From Phycisphaera sp. (lineage in GTDB: Bacteria > Planctomycetota > Phycisphaerae > Phycisphaerales > SM1A02), in contig WGMP01000012.1 in assembly GCA_016124975.1 (NCBI GenBank), positions 62,001 through 126,000 on the forward strand: DNA of 64,000 bases. Direction: 5' to 3'. Under the pieces are notes generated by a model that was given only the letters and a program-made list of their open reading frames with translations, was not told the origin of the DNA and made no database searches. Numbering within the stretch: position 1 is the first letter of the stretch; every line of letters starts with the position of its first letter. A program made the translations under genes and the position numbers. Positions 59,528 through 64,000 of this stretch are shown one piece after another.

Positions 59528-60454
59528 ATGCAAGACCCACTCATCACCATCGGTCGCATCCTGATGCTCGTGTTCCCGCCGTTCATGATCCTCGTCCCGC
59601 TCGTCACGGCGCTGCTTGCGCCGCAGCGCGCCACGGAGGAATCGGCGCGCGCGCGGCAGCGGGGGCTTCATCTGGCGCTTGTCGCCGGAACGATGTTCTC
59701 GCTCGCCGTCTGGGGCACGTTCGTCCTCCTCACGCCTCGGTTCGCCTCGGCGCAGTGGGCCGCGATGTGGTCGTGGCCGCTCTTCTTCCCGCTCTGGTTC
59801 GGCCTCGCGTGGCCTTTGATCCGCGCCAAGAGCCCGCACTGGGAGGGCGCGATGTACGGCGCCGAGGCGGCGTCCGGCGCCGTGCGCACCGCATCGCTCG
59901 TGAACCGCGAGCGCCTGAGCCCGGTGACGCGCTGGATGTGGGCGGTCGCTCTGCTTGCGAGCGTCGCGGGCGTTGCGGCAATCGCCGCGCGCGGACTCAT
60001 GCCGTTCCCGCTCGAGTCGGTCGGCTCGGGCGACGAAGCCGCCGCGACCGCGCAGCGAACGCAATGGTGGATCTTCCTCGGCCTCTCGCTCATGGGTCCG
60101 CTCGGACTTCTCTGGCTTCCGCGCGTGCTGCGCGCCATGCTGCGCGAGCCGGAGCCGATGGACGCAGCGGGCTCGCGCGACCTGGCCGAGCTCTACGCAG
60201 CCCAGCGCAGGCGCCGCGTGCTCGGCATGTTCTGGCTCAACGGCGTCGCAGGCCCGCTCGTTCTCGGCGGCATCTTCGCGCTCGTCACCTGGTTCCCGAA
60301 CTCCGGTGCCATCTGGGGAATCATCGGCGGCGTCGGTGGCACGGCCCTCGGCATCACGGGCGCCGTCTTCGGCTTCATGATGACGGCCGAGCGCGCGAAG
60401 ATCGCGGAGGCGAGGGCGCGGCTTGAACGGTCCTCCTCTGCCTCGGCCGGCTGA
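59528..60454 (+). CDS. Polytopic membrane protein of unknown family, partner of the GntR gene
   Basis: A 308-residue protein with about six to seven helices (ILMLVFPPFMILVPLVTALL, LALVAGTMFSLAVWGTFVLL, MWSWPLFFPLWFGLAWPLI, WWIFLGLSLMGPLGLLWLP, FWLNGVAGPLVLGGIFALVT, GIIGGVGGTALGITGAVFGF). The ATG at 59528 has CGGAG seven bases upstream. Pairs of a YtrA-type regulator and a multi-helix protein are common in Gram-positive and planctomycete genomes; the function is open. Confidence 0.78.
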   Translation: MQDPLITIGRILMLVFPPFMILVPLVTALLAPQRATEESARARQRGLHLALVAGTMFSLAVWGTFVLLTPRFASAQWAAMWSWPLFFPLWFGLAWPLIRAKSPHWEGAMYGAEAASGAVRTASLVNRERLSPVTRWMWAVALLASVAGVAAIAARGLMPFPLESVGSGDEAAATAQRTQWWIFLGLSLMGPLGLLWLPRVLRAMLREPEPMDAAGSRDLAELYAAQRRRRVLGMFWLNGVAGPLVLGGIFALVTWFPNSGAIWGIIGGVGGTALGITGAVFGFMMTAERAKIAEARARLERSSSASAG

Positions 60455-60497
60455 GGAGCCGTTCGGCCGAGGAATCGCTCGGATCGAAAGAATGCGG

Positions 60498-60695
60498 TTG
60501 GTGCCGTGCGGCTACCGCGCGATACCCGAGTGAACCCGCAAGGTACCTGGCACCGATGCAATGCAGATGAGAGAGTTGCGAATCCTCGCCTGCGGCCGTG
60601 ATTTGGCCTGGTTCACGAGGATTCGGAACACAGGCCCCGCGGTGCCGGGAAGGTGCCCGCTTGTACCCGCAAGTACCCGCCAGCTACCCGGCACC
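60498..60695. repeat. Dispersed intergenic repeat, copy B, followed by a GTACCCGC-rich hairpin
   Basis: 60498-60600 aligns with copy A at 36882-36983. Next to it, GGTGCCGGG (60641-60649) is the reverse complement of CCCGGCACC (60687-60695), and the loop holds TGTACCCGCAAGTACCCGC-type direct repeats. No gene is present in this stretch. Confidence 0.72.
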
Positions 60696-60753
60696 ACCGT
60701 CGAAACCACGCTTCGGAAGGATGATCACGGTGTCGCCCCGCTGCCTGATCTGG

Positions 60754-61323
60754 TCAGCCTGCACCGCGGGCAGGCTCGTCGGGGTTGAATCCCATGTCGG
60801 CGTGGCGCTGCGCTGTGCCGCCGCGCGGTATCGAGATCGTCTTCCACGCGGAGGGCCCCGCCAGAATGCGTGCGGTGAGCGTGATCTGACCCTGGTGATA
60901 CGCGGTGTGCGCCATCGACCGCGCCAGCGCCTCCAAGACCGTGTGCCGCGCGCCTCGAATGTGAACATGGCGTTGCAGATCGCCGTCGTTCAGGTTGGCA
61001 AGCGTCGCTTCAAGCGTCTCCCAGCCCGCCGTCCACGCCGCGATCGCGGCCACGCGGCCGTCCTCGCCGGGCGGGAAGTCGTCTACGAACTCAGCCTCTC
61101 GGTCGCGCCACGGCTTTTCGCCATCCTCCGACAGAAAGTTCGTGAAGCGCGAACGAAGGTTCCCTCCAACATGCTTCAAGACGATCGCGATCGAATTCGT
61201 GTCGCCGTCGATCGAGCGGCGGATTCCGGCGGCGTCCACCTGCTCGATGGCGAGCTCCGACTCGCGGCGGATCACGCCGAAGCGGGTTTCGATGCACGAG
61301 ATGGTGGATCGCTTGATTGACAT
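60754..61323 (-). CDS. DUF1572 (DinB-like) protein
   Basis: A 189-residue protein: NSIAIVLKHVGGNLRSRFTN, EDGEKPWRDREAEFVDDF, WTAGWETLEATLANLND and SMAHTAYHQGQITLTARIL are DUF1572 marks, with metal-type histidines in LKHVGG and AYHQGQI. The fold is the DinB four-helix bundle; the role is not known. The ATG at 61323 begins MSIKRSTISCIETRF; the frame is open further upstream into a broken DinB gene, which explains a longer chimeric reading frame there. Confidence 0.85.
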   Translation of the reverse strand: MSIKRSTISCIETRFGVIRRESELAIEQVDAAGIRRSIDGDTNSIAIVLKHVGGNLRSRFTNFLSEDGEKPWRDREAEFVDDFPPGEDGRVAAIAAWTAGWETLEATLANLNDGDLQRHVHIRGARHTVLEALARSMAHTAYHQGQITLTARILAGPSAWKTISIPRGGTAQRHADMGFNPDEPARGAG

Positions 61324-61394
61324 GGTGGATGCCTTGGTTCCCACGCGCCAGCCGACGGCATGGGACGCGGGTTCTGAAGAGGAGCGGCGCTCCC

Positions 61395-61698
61395 GATCTG
61401 CCACTCCAACACGTCGATCACTGGCCGTCGGTCGCAGATACCAGGCACTGTAATCTGCCGCAGCATGTTGAGGCACTGCGTGCGGCGGCCCATTGATCCG
61501 ATCGGCCCGACGGAACATCGCGCCGACGATGTGCGTGAGCGTGTCATGCAGCGATCCAGGAACTGTTTCGAAACGGCGAAGACATTGGCTGTCGTCCGCG
61601 GCGGCACATGCGCTCAGCACCTCCCGCGTCGCCCAAGAATTGTGCTCAAGCGCGATCGAGAGCGTCTCGGACGATGCATGGCGGTGGTTCGTGCTCAT
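61395..61698 (-). pseudogene. DinB gene broken by an internal deletion and frameshift
   Basis: The first part reads SIALEHNSWATREVLSACAA and PGSLHDTLTHIVGAMF, very similar to the DinB half of the fusion at 31167. At about 61485 the homology jumps, in another frame, to QCLNMLRQITVPGICDRRP and VIDVLEWQ, which match the far C-terminus of that fusion (QCLNMLRRLGVAG...DVLEWE). About 80-90 residues are deleted. Confidence 0.8.
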
Positions 61699-61757
61699 TG
61701 AATCCGCGGTGCCCACAGCGAACTCAGGATGAGGGATACTGCTGGCGGATCAATCAG

Positions 61758-62192
61758 ATGCCGATCACGATCTCCCTCGACCCCGCCCGCCAAGACCTCG
61801 ACGCCATCCACGGCATACTGGTCGGGACCTACTGGTCGCCACACATCCGCCGCGAGGTGGTCGCGGCGGCGCTCCGCAACAGCATCACGGCCGTCGCAAT
61901 CGACGACGCCACGGGTGCGACGGTGGGACTCGCGCGTGTCGTCACCGATCGTGCGACGTTCGCGTGGCTCTGCGATGTCTGCGTTCAGGAAGGCTGGCGC
62001 GGGCAGGGCATTTCACGCCGCATGCTCGAGGCGATCGAGCGTCACCCCGATCTCCAGACCCTGCGGCGATGGTGCCTCGCGACTCGCGATGCCCATGGTC
62101 TCTACGAGAAGTTCGACTATCGCCCCGTTCCCGCTGACCGCTGGATGGAGAAGCACTGCCCGAAGGAGCGTTGGCAGGGCGGCGGCGCATGA
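61758..62192 (+). CDS. GNAT-family N-acetyltransferase
   Basis: A 144-residue acetyl-CoA-dependent acetyltransferase. Motif A is WLCDVCVQEGWRGQGISRRM, motif B LRRWCLATRDAHGLYEKFDY; residues 1-60 form the usual N-terminal strands (ISLDPARQDLDAIHGILVGT). The segment SPHIRREVVAAALRNSI and the C-terminal RPVPADRWMEKH resemble GNATs near E. coli YhhY-like proteins. The acceptor is unknown. Start ATG 61758; no clear Shine-Dalgarno. Confidence 0.88.
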   Translation: MPITISLDPARQDLDAIHGILVGTYWSPHIRREVVAAALRNSITAVAIDDATGATVGLARVVTDRATFAWLCDVCVQEGWRGQGISRRMLEAIERHPDLQTLRRWCLATRDAHGLYEKFDYRPVPADRWMEKHCPKERWQGGGA

Positions 62193-62392
62193 ATCGAGCC
62201 GACAACCAACAGCGTCCAAGGGACATCTGCTTCCTGCACACGCCCTGATTCACCGAAAGCGCCCGCGACAACGAGGGCAGGCGCTACGACTGCGCATCCC
62301 CAACGACACATTCCTCGACGGCGCGCTCGCCGCACGCTTCTGCAGCGACACGCCACCCGATCGGGTGGCATCGTCGGCGCGAGTCGCGTTCC

Positions 62393-63853
62393 TCAGAGGA
62401 CTTCGTCCAGCGCTTCGCAGGTGAGCGCGAGTTCCTCCGTCGAGTTGTAGTGCTGGAGACTCAGCCGCGCCACGCCTGCGGCGGGGTCGATGTTCAGGCT
62501 CGGATCGGTGGCGAGCTGCTCGACCAGTCGCTTCGAGTACGCGTGGCCATGCCGCATCGCGATGTTGCGGGCTCCGAGGTGACGGCAGATCTGAAGCGGC
62601 GTCGCCTTCGTGCTCGTGAAAGAGATCGTGCCGACCCGGCTCCGCTCCGCATGACTCGGGCCGACGATGCGGACTCCCGGCTTGCGCATGAGATACTCGA
62701 TGAGCTGCGCGGTGTGCCGCTCCTCGAGGTCTGCGATGATCGCGAACGCCCGATCGACGATCGTGCGCGAGGGGGGATCGGTCCAGTCTCCCTGTTCGCG
62801 CCGCGCGATGGGCGCGCTCGGCCCGTCGAGTGCCGCCAGCTCGCACATGAAGTCCCACATCGCGGCCACGCCCGCTGCTGCCTCGTGGCTCGCCCCTCCG
62901 AGCTCCCACTTGTTCGGCGCCGTGTTGTCGAGGAAGTAGTGGTTCGGGCCGATCAGCTCGTTCATCGCCTCGCGCGTTCCGAACATCGCGGCCATGTGCG
63001 GCCCGAAGACCTTGTAGGTCGAGTAGGTATACCAATCGCAACCAAGCTCGGCCATGCGTGGCGCGTGGTGCGGCGCATACGCGACGCCGTCGACGAGAAT
63101 GCGCGCTCCCGCGGCGTGCGAGATCTCGGCGGCGCCGCGCATGTCCCAGATTTCACCGAGGATGTTCGAGACCTGCGGCACGACCACAAGCAGCGTGCGC
63201 GCGTTCACGAGCGTGCGGAGCGTGTCGAGCGAGGGCCGCCAGTCGCATTCGCTCGAATCAGGCCGCTTCCCGTCGCGCACCGGCTCCACATGCCACGGCA
63301 CGATCCTGTAGCCGCGAAGCGCGAGCCGCATCCACGGGCCGATGCCCGCCTCGTGCCCCGCGGTGCAGACGACGATCTGGTCGCGCGAGAGAAGTCGGTC
63401 TCGGAACGATCCATGCGCGTCGCCACCGTGGTTCGCGCCGAGCCTCTCGAGATGCTCGCGGAGATCGGACGGCGCCGATTCAGGATTGCGGCATGTGTCG
63501 CGTGCGTCGGCATGCGCGGCAGCGAGATGATAGCTGAGCACGGTGGCCGATGATCCGAAGAACACATCGCCCATTCCGGCGCCGACCTTCGCGCCTTCGC
63601 GGTCGCCGCCCGCGGCCTCGTGCGCGCCAAGAAACACCTTGACGACCTCGCGCGCCCGAGGAATGACCGCCGACGCGCGCTTCGACAGCGCGAACTCGCC
63701 ACCAAGATGCACGAACGACTGCTCCATGTACCGACGCATGGCGTCGATGACGCACTGCGGCATCTGCGATCCGCCTGCGTTGTCGAGCATGACGGTGCCG
63801 GTCGAGAGACCGGGAAAGAGCGAACGGATGGCAGGGAGGTGTGCGAGCGGCAT
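62393..63853 (-). CDS. Class V aminotransferase / cysteine-desulfurase-like PLP enzyme
   Basis: A 486-residue PLP enzyme. The start (SLFPGLSTGTVMLDNAGGSQ) is typical of the VC1184-type cysteine-desulfurase-like group. The PLP Lys is in TYSTYKVFGPHMAAMFG; the Asp for the ring nitrogen in ARILVDGVAYAPHHA; a His stacks in TAGHEAG. A loop of about 50 residues (RDTCRNPESAPSDLREHLER and on) is longer than usual. It could be a desulfurase, a selenocysteine lyase or another beta-eliminating enzyme. A MITE-like element lies 14 bp upstream of the ATG. Confidence 0.88.
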   Translation of the reverse strand: MPLAHLPAIRSLFPGLSTGTVMLDNAGGSQMPQCVIDAMRRYMEQSFVHLGGEFALSKRASAVIPRAREVVKVFLGAHEAAGGDREGAKVGAGMGDVFFGSSATVLSYHLAAAHADARDTCRNPESAPSDLREHLERLGANHGGDAHGSFRDRLLSRDQIVVCTAGHEAGIGPWMRLALRGYRIVPWHVEPVRDGKRPDSSECDWRPSLDTLRTLVNARTLLVVVPQVSNILGEIWDMRGAAEISHAAGARILVDGVAYAPHHAPRMAELGCDWYTYSTYKVFGPHMAAMFGTREAMNELIGPNHYFLDNTAPNKWELGGASHEAAAGVAAMWDFMCELAALDGPSAPIARREQGDWTDPPSRTIVDRAFAIIADLEERHTAQLIEYLMRKPGVRIVGPSHAERSRVGTISFTSTKATPLQICRHLGARNIAMRHGHAYSKRLVEQLATDPSLNIDPAAGVARLSLQHYNSTEELALTCEALDEVL

Positions 63854-63866
63854 ATCCGCGGAATGT

Positions 63867-63958
63867 TAGGTTCTGTCTGGCGGATCACCGAAGCCCAAGG
63901 TCTAAGGCTTTGGGATGCCGCGTGGATCGACGGCCGATGATCCGTCAGACAGAACCTT
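63867..63958. mobile_element. MITE-like element, short copy
   Basis: Ends GGTTCTGTCTGGCGGATCA (63869) and its near-perfect complement (63938-63956, 18 of 19 positions) enclose 88 bp without a gene. TA precedes the left end; the right flank is TT, so the duplication is imperfect. The left 60 bp match the remnant at 46200. Confidence 0.85.
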
Positions 63959-64000
63959 GGGCCTTCGCAGCCGTATCTCGAACGACTGCAGCGACTGCCC

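Noticed and set aside
1-64000. rRNA, tRNA and CRISPR loci
   Set aside because: I saw no tRNA T-arm/acceptor arrangement, no rRNA-like stretch and no repeat-spacer array. A covariance-model scan (for example Infernal or tRNAscan) would be decisive.

Overview
This high-GC window most likely comes from a planctomycete of the Phycisphaerae type. The evidence is five secreted proteins with dockerin-like calcium-loop repeats (DxNxDG...DLxxLLxxWG, the 'GC-type' dockerin), four small exported proteins ending in a proline-glycine-alanine hydrophobic stretch plus four or five arginines (a PEP-CTERM-like sorting tail), and DUF1573, DUF368 and YTV/propeller proteins. I see no rRNA, tRNA, CRISPR array or complete insertion sequence. 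Many genes have a TAnnnT hexamer 6-8 nt before the start codon and no Shine-Dalgarno, so leaderless transcripts look common.

Layout. 0-6 kb: secreted dockerin, FG-GAP/ASPIC, PEP-CTERM-like and subtilisin-type proteins, with an FkbM-like methyltransferase. 6-8.2 kb: a D-lactate dehydrogenase-type enzyme and a tandem universal stress protein. 8.2-11.1 kb: an arsenic operon, arsR, then an arsenate reductase fused to an arsenite methyltransferase, then ACR3. 11-22 kb: a formylglycine-generating-enzyme homologue, two winged-helix/LuxR regulators each divergent from a large dockerin protein, and a broken ridA. 22-26 kb: DUF1573 protein, ECF sigma factor with a small membrane partner, and a rhodanese-rhodanese-phosphatase fusion. 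26-38 kb: PEP-CTERM-like and dockerin proteins, DinB, DUF368, an O-methyltransferase/DinB fusion, two DUF1801 proteins and a redoxin/cytochrome/copper-monooxygenase fusion.

38-45 kb: a TetR regulator divergent from a permease/ATPase/membrane-fusion efflux operon, a DUF4386 membrane protein and a repeat-bearing lipoprotein. 45-55 kb: a third winged-helix/LuxR regulator and a shortened fourth one, again divergent from exported proteins; nitrobindin-like, SUMF1-type, DUF3088, transglutaminase-like and propeller proteins. 55-60.5 kb: two YtrA-type GntR modules, one with an ABC ATPase and a large membrane protein. 60.5-64 kb: DUF1572, a broken DinB, a GNAT enzyme and a class V aminotransferase.

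The most interesting recurring design is a winged-helix (in three of four cases also LuxR-HTH) regulator transcribed divergently from a secreted dockerin, PEP-CTERM-like or lipoprotein gene, at four separate loci. A family of terminal-inverted-repeat elements (about 30.97, 46.2 and 63.87 kb), dispersed intergenic repeats and several gene remnants (ridA, serine dehydratase, GNAT, DinB) show a genome with much small-scale rearrangement.
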